The notes under the pieces were generated by a model. The model saw only the letters and a list, made by a program, of their open reading frames with translations. It was not told the DNA's origin and searched no databases. The position numbers were made by a program, and so were the translations under genes. DNA of 64,000 nt, from the NCBI RefSeq assembly GCF_023276405.1, contig NZ_JALRMO010000001.1, forward strand, positions 1,798,001 through 1,862,000. The letters run 5' to 3'. The stretch's first letter is position 1. Each line of letters opens with the position of its first letter. This document shows positions 19,773 through 27,772 of the stretch, in pieces. Origin of the DNA: Paenibacillus hamazuiensis. Lineage in GTDB: Bacteria > Bacillota > Bacilli > Paenibacillales > NBRC-103111.

Positions 19773-20615
19773 ATGCCTCAAGATCAGGAACATGCGGCCG
19801 GGTTCCATCGACACGATCGCGGCTACAAATATTTGCTGTCCAGCAAGCAGATCTTTTTGCAGTTGCTGAAAAGCTTCGTACACCGGGACTGGGTGCAGCA
19901 AGTCGATGAATCCCGGCTGGTCGGCGTCGATAAATCTTACATTTTACCTGATTTCAGCAAAAAGGAAGCCGATATCGTTTACCGCCTGCAGCTCGAAGAT
20001 CAGGACATCATCTTCTACGTATTGCTGGAGATGCAATCTACCGTCGATTATCAGATGCCTTATCGGCTGCTTATGTATCAAACGGAAATTTGGCGGGATG
20101 TATTGAAAAATACGCCCAAACCAATCCCCGCAAGAAAAGACTTCCGGTTGCCCGCCATTGTGCCTTTGGTCGTATACAGCGGGAAACGGAGATGGACGGC
20201 AAGCCGCAGCTTTCGGGAAGTTATCGGCGGCGAAAAACTGTTCGGCACGGAACTGATGAATTTTCAGTATATTTTAATTGATGTGCAGAGATATAAAGAA
20301 GAGGATTTACTGAGTTTATCCAACACGATCGGAGCTGTTTTTTTGCTGCAGCAGCAAGATGGTCTGGACGATTTAAGACGCCAGCTCAGCAACTTGATGG
20401 GGACGGTGGAACGAATGCCCGAACCGCAATTGCGGCGGTTTCTGACCTGGCTCACACATCGATTTGCTAGGAAGCTTCCACATGCGAAGCTGGATCAAGT
20501 GGTACTTGAAACGATTGAAACATTCGTCATAAAGGAGCCGTTTACATGCGAGACAACTTTGACAAAATCATTGATGAAGTCGAAGCGAAGGGATATAGGC
20601 AAGGCATTGAACTAG
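19773..20615 (+). CDS. Rpn family nuclease (recombination-promoting nuclease / Transposase_31)
   Basis: A 280-residue member of the Rpn/YhgA family with a PD-(D/E)XK-type core. It shows the N-terminal HDRGYKYLLSSKQIFLQLL, the acidic residue in KEADIVYRL, and the E-x-Q catalytic pair in VLLEMQSTVDYQMPYRL. Rpn proteins are DNA endonucleases linked to recombination and to phage defence. The frame ends in about 23 residues that look unlike the family (TCETTLTKSLMKSKRR...). The expected C-terminal GIE-repeat tail is found in another frame in the next feature. ATG 19773 is chosen because GAGGAG lies 7 nt upstream. Confidence 0.82.
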   Translation: MPQDQEHAAGFHRHDRGYKYLLSSKQIFLQLLKSFVHRDWVQQVDESRLVGVDKSYILPDFSKKEADIVYRLQLEDQDIIFYVLLEMQSTVDYQMPYRLLMYQTEIWRDVLKNTPKPIPARKDFRLPAIVPLVVYSGKRRWTASRSFREVIGGEKLFGTELMNFQYILIDVQRYKEEDLLSLSNTIGAVFLLQQQDGLDDLRRQLSNLMGTVERMPEPQLRRFLTWLTHRFARKLPHAKLDQVVLETIETFVIKEPFTCETTLTKSLMKSKRRDIGKALN

Positions 20616-20779
20616 GTATTGAACAAGGAATTGAAAAAGGAATTGAGGAAGGTAAGGAGATAAGCAAAGAACAAATGGTCAAAGCAATGATCGCCGAAGG
20701 TCTGGACATTTCGATCATTGCACGAGTAACCGGCTTGAAACCCGAGGAGATTATAAAAAGAAAAGAAACGCTTCAATAA
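20546..20779 (+). CDS. Rpn C-terminal-domain small protein, out of frame with the nuclease
   Basis: A 77-residue protein beginning MRDNFDKIIDEVEAKGYRQG. It has a helical repeat of GIE(L/Q/K) units (about residues 21-35) and ends with a small helix-turn-helix-like tail, IIARVTGLKPEEI. This is the module normally found at the end of Rpn proteins. Here it overlaps the nuclease frame by 70 nt in the -1 frame and has its own AAAGGAG (20531-20537) 8 nt before ATG. In E. coli the corresponding C-terminal product (RpnS), made separately from within the same gene, acts as antitoxin. Whether this is a natural two-gene arrangement or the result of a frameshift is open. Confidence 0.7.
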   Translation: MRDNFDKIIDEVEAKGYRQGIELGIEQGIEKGIEEGKEISKEQMVKAMIAEGLDISIIARVTGLKPEEIIKRKETLQ

Positions 20780-20800
20780 AGCGAAATGCGGGGATAATGG

Positions 20801-20826
20801 GACAAGGGGAACCTTGTCTTTTTTGT
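20801..20826 (+). terminator. Rho-independent terminator
   Basis: GACAAGG-GGAA-CCTTGTC followed by six T, after the Rpn pair. Confidence 0.85.
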
Positions 20827-20839
20827 TTAATTTTTTTTC

Positions 20840-20921
20840 AAAAAAATTACGATTAGGCATTGACAGGAAGCGCTAAGCCCGCTTATAATCCTGAATGTAT
20901 TAATAAAAAAAATTACGATTA
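20840..20921 (+). promoter_or_regulatory. znuACB promoter flanked by two Zur-box-like half sites
   Basis: TTGACA (20860-20865) and TATAAT (20884-20889) with an 18-nt spacer form a strong SigA promoter. Direct repeats of AAAAAAATTACGATTA lie at 20840-20855 and 20906-20921, one on each side. ATTACGATT is a half of the Bacillus Zur operator (AAATCGTAATNATTACGATTT), so zinc repression is expected, although neither copy has a complete second half. Confidence 0.65.
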
Positions 20922-20951
20922 AACATCGGAATGTCTCGGAGGAGTGCAAGC

Positions 20952-21899
20952 ATGTTCAAAAAGCAGGTTGTATCGATAGTTATTATGCTTTTGGTGAGTT
21001 CACTTTTATTATCCGCTTGCGGCGGGACCAAACAAACGCTCGTGACGGGAAAAGTGAACGTGGTCGCCAGCTTTTATCCTCTTTACGATTTTACGAAAAA
21101 AATCGGCGGCGATCATGTGAACGTGATCAATCTCGTGCCTGCCGGGGTGGAGCCGCATGACTGGTCGCCGAAGAGCCGGGATATGAGCAATTTGACGGGG
21201 GCCGATCTGTTTATTTATCTTGGAGCCGGTTTCGAAGGCTGGGTGAACGATTTTCTTGGCAGCCTGAAGCCGGGAGTCAAGGTGAAGGCGGTGGAAGCCA
21301 GCAAAGGATTGGAGCTGCTCAAAGCCGCCGAAGAAGAGCACGGTCACGACGAAGGCAAACACGAAGAGCACGAATCCGAATGGGATCCTCACGTTTGGCT
21401 TAGTCCCGTGAATGCAAAAAAAATAGCGCAGACGATCAAAGACAATCTTGTCGCTGCCGACGAAGCCCACAAAGCCGATTATGAAGCGAATTATACAAAG
21501 TTTGCCGCGCAGCTTGACGAGCTGGACAGCAAGTACAAGTCGGCACTGGCACAAGTACAGAAAAAGGAAATCGTCGTCTCCCACAATTCATTCGCTTATT
21601 TGTGCAAGGAATACGGGCTAACCCAAATGCCGATCATGGGCTTATCTCCAGATGCGGAGCCTACTGCGAAAGACATGCAGCAAATCAATGCATTCATCAA
21701 AGAGCATAACGTGAAATATATATTTTTTGAGGAGCTTGTATCCGATAAACTGGCCAAGACTCTCGCAAAAGACGCGAAAATCGAGACGCTTGTGCTGAAT
21801 CCGCTTGAAGGGCTGACGGACAAAGAAGCACAAGCCGGTCAGGACTATTTGTCGGTTATGGATGCGAATTTGAAAAATTTATTAAAAGCGTTACAATAG
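20952..21899 (+). CDS. znuA: Zinc ABC transporter substrate-binding lipoprotein
   Basis: A 315-residue cluster 9 metal-binding protein. The lipoprotein signal (SSLLLSACGG, cysteine about residue 24) anchors it outside the membrane. Metal ligands are likely the histidines in GVEPHDWSP, DPHVWLSP and VSHNSFAYL. A His/Asp/Glu-rich loop (EEEHGHDEGKHEEHESE) about residue 135 is typical of zinc rather than manganese binders. The start is ATG 20952 after GGAGG; ATG 20931 lies upstream of that ribosome site. It is first in the znuACB operon and zinc control is expected. Confidence 0.93.
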   Translation: MFKKQVVSIVIMLLVSSLLLSACGGTKQTLVTGKVNVVASFYPLYDFTKKIGGDHVNVINLVPAGVEPHDWSPKSRDMSNLTGADLFIYLGAGFEGWVNDFLGSLKPGVKVKAVEASKGLELLKAAEEEHGHDEGKHEEHESEWDPHVWLSPVNAKKIAQTIKDNLVAADEAHKADYEANYTKFAAQLDELDSKYKSALAQVQKKEIVVSHNSFAYLCKEYGLTQMPIMGLSPDAEPTAKDMQQINAFIKEHNVKYIFFEELVSDKLAKTLAKDAKIETLVLNPLEGLTDKEAQAGQDYLSVMDANLKNLLKALQ

Positions 21900-21928
21900 A
21901 ATATATCATCATGAAACAAGGAGCTGCC

Positions 21929-22681
21929 ATGAACGGATATCCGAACGGATGCCATCAAAGCGTCGTCACCATCGATGGCGTCTTTTTTTTCTATGAACAT
22001 AAAAAAGTGATAGATAATCTCAGCTTTACTATTCTCGAAAGGGACTTCGTCGGCCTCGTCGGCTCGAACGGAGCCGGCAAAACGACGCTGGTGCGCATGA
22101 TGGTCGGCCTCTTGAAGCCGAGCCATGGCGAAGTGCGGCTGTTCGGCGAACCGGTGAGCCGGTTTGAGGACTGGGATCTGATTGGCTACGTGCCGCAAAA
22201 AAACTCGCTGAATCCGCTGTTTCCGGCTACCGTAAAGGAAGTTGTCATGTCCGGCTTGTACGGGAAAAAGAAAATGTTCCGCCGGCTGACGAAGGAAGAT
22301 TACCGGAAATGCGATGACGCGCTGCAGGCGATGGGTATCGAGGACTTGGCGGATCGGCGGATCGGCCAGCTGTCCGGCGGGCAGCAGCAGCGCGTATTCC
22401 TCGCCAGGGCGCTTATTAACAACCCGCGGCTGCTTATTCTTGACGAGCCGACGGTCGGCATCGACGCCAAGACGCAGGCCGACTTTTTTCAATTGATCCG
22501 GCATATGCATGAGCACCATCATATTACGTTCGTGATGGTGACTCACGATTTGGAGATGGTTCAGTCGTATTTGGGGCCGAACTCGGTACAGACGAGCGGG
22601 GGCCTGAAATTTTATGTCAAGCATACGCATCAGCCCGAGCAGTGTTTGGAAACGAATTTGACGCACTCGATTCAAGTATGA
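21929..22681 (+). CDS. znuC: Zinc ABC transporter ATP-binding protein
   Basis: A 250-residue ABC ATPase. It has Walker A GSNGAGKTT (about residue 47), signature LSGGQQQR, Walker B LLILDEPTVG and the switch histidine in MVTHD. It energises zinc uptake together with ZnuA and ZnuB at the membrane. The start is ATG 21929, 6 nt after AAGGAG; the frame is open to an ATG at 21911 that precedes that site. It lies 29 bp after znuA. Confidence 0.94.
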   Translation: MNGYPNGCHQSVVTIDGVFFFYEHKKVIDNLSFTILERDFVGLVGSNGAGKTTLVRMMVGLLKPSHGEVRLFGEPVSRFEDWDLIGYVPQKNSLNPLFPATVKEVVMSGLYGKKKMFRRLTKEDYRKCDDALQAMGIEDLADRRIGQLSGGQQQRVFLARALINNPRLLILDEPTVGIDAKTQADFFQLIRHMHEHHHITFVMVTHDLEMVQSYLGPNSVQTSGGLKFYVKHTHQPEQCLETNLTHSIQV

Positions 22682-22698
22682 GTTAGGAGTAGAAAACA

Positions 22699-23502
22699 TT
22701 GAGCATTTTTTCCGAATACTTTTTCCAGAGGGCGCTCGTCGGAGGGGCGCTGATCGGCATTACGGCGCCTCTGATGGGCGTATTTTTAGTGCTTAGAAGG
22801 CTTTCGATGATCGGGGATACGCTCGCCCATGTATCGATTGCCGGCGTGGCGTTAGGCTTTTTGATCGGCATTTACCCGGTAGCCGTCGGACTTGTGTTTG
22901 CGCTCCTCGCTTCGTTTGCGATCGAACGGCTGCGCAAGGCATACCGCACTTACGCAGAGCTGTCGATCGCGATCATCATGTCCGGCGGCGTTGCTTTGGC
23001 AACGCTGCTTTTTACGATGGGCAAAGGATTCAACATCAACGTAATGACCTACTTTTTCGGCAACATTTATACGCTGGACCAGACGGATTTGTGGGTAATC
23101 GCCGGTGTTGCCGTTCTCGTCATCCTGGTCGTTATCTTTAACTTCAAAGAGATGTTTTTGATGTTTTTTGACGAAGAGGCCGCCGGGGTCAGCGGTTTGC
23201 CGCTGCGTACATACAACATCGTCATCACGATGCTGACGGCGCTTGTCATCAGCGTTTCGATCAAAATCGTGGGAGCGCTGCTCGTTTCGTCGCTGCTGAC
23301 GATTCCGGTCGCCTGCAGCCTTATAGTTGCGAAAAGCTTTCGTCATTCCGTCGTGCTCGCTTGCATTTTTTCCGAGCTGTGCGTGCTGGGCGGACTGATC
23401 GCGGCCGGGCTATGGGATTTGGCGCCGGGAGCAACCGTTGTGCTGCTCTTGATAGCTGTTCTGATCGGCACGTTGTTTGTGAAGCGGGGGCTTAGATTGT
23501 AA
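22699..23502 (+). CDS. znuB: Zinc ABC transporter permease
   Basis: A 267-residue ABC-3 family permease with about eight hydrophobic segments. Family segments include LVGGALIGITAPLMGVFLVL and LSMIGDTLAHVSIAGVALG near the N-terminus. The start is TTG 22699 with AGGAG about 9 nt upstream, 17 bp after znuC. It forms the membrane channel of the zinc importer. Confidence 0.94.
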   Translation: MSIFSEYFFQRALVGGALIGITAPLMGVFLVLRRLSMIGDTLAHVSIAGVALGFLIGIYPVAVGLVFALLASFAIERLRKAYRTYAELSIAIIMSGGVALATLLFTMGKGFNINVMTYFFGNIYTLDQTDLWVIAGVAVLVILVVIFNFKEMFLMFFDEEAAGVSGLPLRTYNIVITMLTALVISVSIKIVGALLVSSLLTIPVACSLIVAKSFRHSVVLACIFSELCVLGGLIAAGLWDLAPGATVVLLLIAVLIGTLFVKRGLRL

Positions 23503-23526
23503 GACGTATCGAGAGGGGATCAGACT

Positions 23527-24237
23527 GTGGAGCATGTCAACTTATGGATCGCATTATGGGCGGGGCTCGCTTCGTTTATTTCACCCTGCTGCCTGCCGTT
23601 ATATCCGTCGTATCTTTCCTATATTACCGGCATATCGGTCAGCCAGCTCAAGGAGGGCGGTTCCGCCGATGTGCGGCTGAAGACGATTTTGCATACCTTG
23701 TGCTTTATCGCCGGGTTCTCGATTATTTTTTACAGTCTCGGGTGGGGAGCCGGTCTTGTCGCCGCGCTGTTCATCGACTACAAGGATTTGATCAGGGAAA
23801 TCGCGGCAATTCTTATTTTGGTGATGGGACTTTTCCTGCTCGGAATTTTTCAGCCGCAGTGGCTGCTCAAGGAAAGAAAAGTGCAGTGGAAGCTTCGTCC
23901 TGCCGGTTATGTCGGGTCGGTTCTGATTGGGATGGGGTTTGCCGCGGGCTGGTCGCCATGCGTCGGACCGATTTTGTCCGCGATTTTGGCTTTGGCTGCA
24001 TCAGAGCCGGGTTCCTGGTTTCCGCTTATCACCGCTTATTCGCTTGGATTTGCGATTCCGTTTTTTATCCTGGCATTTTTTATCGGGACAACCAAGTGGA
24101 TACTCCAATATTCGGCAAAAATCATGAAAATCGGAGGGGCGCTGATGATCGTCATGGCTGTACTCTTGTACACCGACCGGATGACGAAAATTACGATCTG
24201 GCTCAACGATATGACCCCTCCATGGCTTAAGTTTTAA
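23527..24237 (+). CDS. ccdA: Cytochrome c biogenesis protein CcdA
   Basis: A 236-residue DsbD/CcdA-family membrane protein with six predicted transmembrane helices. The two redox cysteines lie in FISPCCLPLYPSY (first helix) and GWSPCVGPIL (fourth helix), as expected for a thiol-reducing-electron carrier across the membrane. In Bacillus it serves cytochrome c maturation and spore coat or cortex thiol chemistry. The start is GTG 23527 after GAGGGG. It is 24 bp after znuB and may be in the same transcript. It ends 2 bp before the opposing splB. Confidence 0.93.
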   Translation: MEHVNLWIALWAGLASFISPCCLPLYPSYLSYITGISVSQLKEGGSADVRLKTILHTLCFIAGFSIIFYSLGWGAGLVAALFIDYKDLIREIAAILILVMGLFLLGIFQPQWLLKERKVQWKLRPAGYVGSVLIGMGFAAGWSPCVGPILSAILALAASEPGSWFPLITAYSLGFAIPFFILAFFIGTTKWILQYSAKIMKIGGALMIVMAVLLYTDRMTKITIWLNDMTPPWLKF

Positions 24238-24239
24238 AG

Positions 24240-25310
24240 TCATGTAAAATAGTCGATATTTGCCTTAGGGAAGTTCTCGAAGATTTGCTCGGTGATAAAC
24301 TCCCGAAGCGCATCGGCTTGTTCGTCAGGGTATACGTATTTACCTTGCCCCCAGCGGCCCCATTTATATTTCCGTTTCGTTTCGTCCAGTTCCAGCTTCG
24401 TTTTCGGATAACGCAGCTCAATCACCCGTTTGGCCGTTTTCGTGAAACGATGCTGGATCAGCTCGAACGTCAGGTCTTGTGCTGACTCCTCGGGAACGGC
24501 CTCCTTCAGCCTGTGCAGCAGTGCCGCGTATCCTTCCTCCCATCCTTCATGCCAAATGATCGGCGCGATGATAAAGCCTAGCGGATAGCCGGCCTTCGCC
24601 ACTTTGCCCGCCGCATCGATCCTCTCTTGAAAACTCGATGTCCCCGGTTCGAAGTTTTTAATGACGTAGTCGGCGTTGACGCTGAATCTGAACCGGGTAT
24701 GCTTATTGTGCTTGGCATCCAACAGCGACTCGACGTGGTGATATTTTGTGACGAATCTGAGCCGTCCAAGCGGCTGACGTCCCATAAATTCGACGACTTC
24801 CTTCAGCGAACCGGTGATGTGCTCGAGCCCTACGGGATCGGAGGTACATGCCGCTTCGAAGCGTGTGATTTCCGGCGCTCTTTCGTCGATGTATTGCTGC
24901 GTCGCATTCAATATGTCGTCCATGTTGACATATACTCTAATATACGGCTTGGCGCCGAGCGTCGTCTGCAGGTAGCAGTAATGGCAATGACCCATGCAGC
25001 CGGTGGCGATCGGAAGAGCATATTCCGCGGACGGCTTGGACGTATCGAATTTAAGCGTTTTGCGGATGCCCACAACAAGCGTTCGTTTGGCGATTTTGTA
25101 TTTTTCCAGCTCGCTTTCGCCGGGTAAATTGGTGATCCGGTTATGCGAAGGCGTGATGCGGATGGGCAAACCTTGTTGTTTCGCCCATTCATGAATTTTT
25201 TGCCCTTTCGGATATTCGAGCGCATTCGGTTCAAAATAAACAAGCTCCGGAATAAACAGCTGCGTATGCCGGTGGCTCATGAGTTGAGTGGACATATGGG
25301 AGAACGTCAC
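24240..25310 (-). CDS. splB: Spore photoproduct lyase
   Basis: A 356-residue radical SAM enzyme that repairs the UV-induced spore photoproduct (5-thyminyl-5,6-dihydrothymine) during germination. The cluster motif ATGCMGHCHYCYLQTT (CxxxCxxC) and long stretches such as TLVVGIRKTLKFDTSKPSAE and FRFSVNADYVIKNFEPGTS are characteristic. Start choice is uncertain: GTG 25310 follows AAGG, while in-frame ATG codons occur at 25295 and 25280. No splA precedes it. It supports a spore-forming host. Confidence 0.95.
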   Translation of the reverse strand: MTFSHMSTQLMSHRHTQLFIPELVYFEPNALEYPKGQKIHEWAKQQGLPIRITPSHNRITNLPGESELEKYKIAKRTLVVGIRKTLKFDTSKPSAEYALPIATGCMGHCHYCYLQTTLGAKPYIRVYVNMDDILNATQQYIDERAPEITRFEAACTSDPVGLEHITGSLKEVVEFMGRQPLGRLRFVTKYHHVESLLDAKHNKHTRFRFSVNADYVIKNFEPGTSSFQERIDAAGKVAKAGYPLGFIIAPIIWHEGWEEGYAALLHRLKEAVPEESAQDLTFELIQHRFTKTAKRVIELRYPKTKLELDETKRKYKWGRWGQGKYVYPDEQADALREFITEQIFENFPKANIDYFT

Positions 25311-25493
25311 CTCGCCTTCTTGCTTTTTCCAATGGCAATATGGTATAGTAAGTATTCACTCAGCCTGGGTTATTGTATGATTTACTCGGGAAAAACACAC
25401 ATGGGAATTTCGAGCTTCATACACTTGCAATTTCGAGATAAAACAAGGTATCATAACATATGAATCGCTCACTGACGTACAGGGGGAACTTGG

Positions 25494-25916
25494 ATGGCCA
25501 CGCCAAGCATGGAGGATTATTTGGAAAGAATCTATAAGCTGATCGACGAAAAAGGATACGCGCGCGTTTCCGATATCGCCGAAGGCTTGGAAGTTCATCC
25601 GTCCTCCGTTACGAAAATGATCCAAAAACTGGACAAAGATAATTATCTTGTATATGAAAAGTACCGCGGACTAGTTCTGACGTCCAAGGGACAAAAGATG
25701 GGCAAACGTCTCGTAGACCGTCACCAGCTGTTGGAAGAGTTTCTGATGCTGATCGGCGTATCCGACGACACGATTTATAAAGATGTGGAAGGGATCGAAC
25801 ACCACCTGAGCTGGGATTCGATCAACTGTATCGCCACTTTGCTGGAATATTTCCGTCGCGACCCTGCCCGCACCATGGAATTGCAAAAACTGAAGGCCGA
25901 AATGGACGCGGATTAA
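25494..25916 (+). CDS. mntR: Manganese-responsive transcriptional regulator MntR
   Basis: A 140-residue DtxR/MntR repressor. The winged helix is at residues 1-70 ([13 protein letters not shown] recognition helix) and a dimerisation domain follows. All B. subtilis MntR metal ligands are present at the same positions: Asp8, Glu11, His77, Glu99, Glu102 and His103. With Mn2+ it represses manganese uptake genes, none of which is in the window. The start is ATG 25494 after GGGGGAA. Confidence 0.95.
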   Translation: MATPSMEDYLERIYKLIDEKGYARVSDIAEGLEVHPSSVTKMIQKLDKDNYLVYEKYRGLVLTSKGQKMGKRLVDRHQLLEEFLMLIGVSDDTIYKDVEGIEHHLSWDSINCIATLLEYFRRDPARTMELQKLKAEMDAD

Positions 25917-25937
25917 CATAATGTAGAGAAAAACCGG

Positions 25938-25966
25938 GACTGTCAGCCGATGCTGACGGTCTTTTT
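25938..25966 (+). terminator. Rho-independent terminator after mntR
   Basis: GACTGTCAG pairs with CTGACGGTC and is followed by five T. Confidence 0.85.
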
Positions 25967-26085
25967 GCTTTGCCTTGGAAATAATGCGGAGCTTGGCGGG
26001 GGTGCATGAAGTAGCTTCGGTTCTAGGACAATCGCAATCTTGCATACATACCACTAGAGGCTGTGTGCGAGAGGTGATGGTAGGC

Positions 26086-27069
26086 ATGCTCGTGAATGCG
26101 GTGTTTGAAGGCGGAGGGGTGAAGGGGATCGCGCTGGCTGGCGCGGTGCACGCTGCGGAAGAGAAAGGCGTGCGGTTTCATCAAGTGGCGGGAACGTCGT
26201 CAGGATCAATTGTCGCATCGCTCATTGCAGCGGGGTATAAGGGAGAAGAAATAAAAAAGGTGGTTGAGCAAACTCCGTTTTCGGCTTTTTTAAAACGTTC
26301 CTGGATTTTTGAAAACGTTAAAATCATCGGTCCGGCACTACGGCTGTTTATCAAGAAGGGACTTTACTCGGGTGAGGCGCTCGAATACTGGGTTTACCAG
26401 CTCCTGTTGAAAAAAGGGATCCGCACCTTCGGTGATTTAAAGCCAGGTCAGCTTAGGATCATCGCCTCGGATATTTCCCAAGGCAAGCTGCTTGTGCTGC
26501 CGGACGATATCGATCAATACGGCATCGACCCGCAAAAGCTGCTTATATCCAAAGCGATCCGGATGAGCACGAGCATTCCGTATTTTTTTGACCCGGTCAT
26601 TGTCCGCAAGCCGGTGACGATCCGCAAAAAAGGGGATTTGTTCAAAAATCAGTTTATTTACATTGTGGACGGCGGACTGCTGAGCAATTTCCCTCTGTGG
26701 TTGTTCGATAAACAATATGAAACGAATATGAGCAAAATGATTCCGACGGTCGGCTTTCAGCTCGTAGGAAAACAGGCGGCGGTACCCCACGAAATTTACG
26801 GTCCTGTGACGATGCTGCGTGCGCTCGTGGCGACGATGTTAGAGGCTCACGATGAGCGTTACATCGAAGAGCATAACCGCTTTCGTACGATAAAAATTCC
26901 GGCTGTCGGGGTAAGGGTCACGCAGTTCGAAATTACGCCGGAAGCGAGCGGAAAGCTGTACGAGTCCGGGTACAACGCGGCGAGCGCATTTTTTTCCAGA
27001 TGGAAGGCATCCGAGTACGAGAACCAATTTAAGATGATGGTGGAAAGGAAGCTTATTCCTAAGTCGTAG
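26086..27069 (+). CDS. Patatin-like phospholipase family protein
   Basis: A 327-residue protein with the patatin catalytic set: oxyanion loop FEGGGVKGIALAG at the N-terminus, nucleophile GTSSGS (G-x-S-x-G, about residue 40) and catalytic aspartate in VDGGLLSNFPL (about residue 200). This is a Ser-Asp dyad acyl hydrolase, probably on membrane lipids. ATG 26086 is favoured because GAGGTG lies 9 nt upstream; ATG 26077 abuts that site, and the frame is open to 25975 without support. Confidence 0.9.
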   Translation: MLVNAVFEGGGVKGIALAGAVHAAEEKGVRFHQVAGTSSGSIVASLIAAGYKGEEIKKVVEQTPFSAFLKRSWIFENVKIIGPALRLFIKKGLYSGEALEYWVYQLLLKKGIRTFGDLKPGQLRIIASDISQGKLLVLPDDIDQYGIDPQKLLISKAIRMSTSIPYFFDPVIVRKPVTIRKKGDLFKNQFIYIVDGGLLSNFPLWLFDKQYETNMSKMIPTVGFQLVGKQAAVPHEIYGPVTMLRALVATMLEAHDERYIEEHNRFRTIKIPAVGVRVTQFEITPEASGKLYESGYNAASAFFSRWKASEYENQFKMMVERKLIPKS

Positions 27070-27071
27070 GA

Positions 27072-27360
27072 GGCATATCACCCCCTGAATCGGGCGGACC
27101 CCCCCTAAATCCCCCTGAAGGGGGACCCCAGGCGCCCCAAGCGCCCTGGACCCGCCCGGTGGAGGATATACTCGCTGCTAGTTCGCGTTTGCCCGGCATG
27201 GATTTTTTTGCCTTCGGACAAAAAATCCTATGCCGGGCACGCTTTACTTTTTGGAGCGAAGATGCTGGGAGATTCTGAGTGCCGCTTGCCCGCGTTTGTT
27301 CGGCACGATTCGGCTGGCGCCGAATTGGGGCCGAACACGCTAAACTTTTCTGCGCGCACA
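27072..27360 (-). repeat. Dispersed hairpin repeat, copy B (two hairpin units plus GC-rich module)
   Basis: Read on the reverse strand, two units spaced 98 bp (AGCGTG at 27341 and 27243) each contain a hairpin. The first has arms GTTCGGC/GCCGAAC and the second CCCGGCAT-A-GGATTTTT/AAAAATCCATGCCGGG. CGAACTAGCAGCGAG follows, then the GC-rich module (GGGTCCAGGGCGC...GCGCCTGGGGTCCCCC and GGGGGATTTAGGGGG). No gene lies between 27070 and 27437. Confidence 0.7.
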
Positions 27361-27404
27361 CAACCAGTACAAGCCGTAGATAATTACAATGTGCAACCAA
27401 AGGC

Positions 27405-27436
27405 AATAAAAAAACAGCGACGCGAGGTCGCTGTTG
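27405..27436 (-). terminator. Rho-independent terminator of the 27438-27713 gene
   Basis: On the reverse strand AACAGCGAC and GTCGCTGTT form a stem followed by seven T, directly after the stop codon. Confidence 0.85.
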
Positions 27437-27437
27437 G

Positions 27438-27713
27438 TTAGTGATATTTAGGCAGATCGTCGTCGTCGGGTTTGTTGCCCTGGATGACGCGGAAGGGTGC
27501 TCTGCGTTTTTCCTTCGGTTTTGCGAAGCGGGGACCGGGAGCCGTTTTGCGGCGCTGCCAACGGCTGGGCGGAAATTTGTAGAGCAGAAATACGACACCG
27601 AAAACGACAATCGGAACGATCATGCCTCTCGGATCGGAGACGAATCGGGCTAATATCCCGACGGCAACGAGCCCGAATATGACATAGGCGTATGCGGGTA
27701 ATCGGCGGTTCAT
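27438..27713 (-). CDS. Small membrane protein of unknown function
   Basis: A 91-residue protein with two hydrophobic segments (about residues 8-24 and 30-46), a PPSRW turn and a basic, proline-containing C-terminal tail ending DDDDLPKYH. I recognise no family. It has its own terminator and lies 59 bp downstream of yqhQ on the same strand, so it may be co-transcribed. Confidence 0.65.
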   Translation of the reverse strand: MNRRLPAYAYVIFGLVAVGILARFVSDPRGMIVPIVVFGVVFLLYKFPPSRWQRRKTAPGPRFAKPKEKRRAPFRVIQGNKPDDDDLPKYH

Positions 27714-27772
27714 GCGATCATTCCCCCTAAGGTTAAAACATGAGTTTAAATATCTGTATTACAATCATCAGC

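Noticed and set aside
25311-25493. SigG promoter for splB
   Set aside because: CATATT- and GAATA-like words are present on the reverse strand but never at the right spacing.
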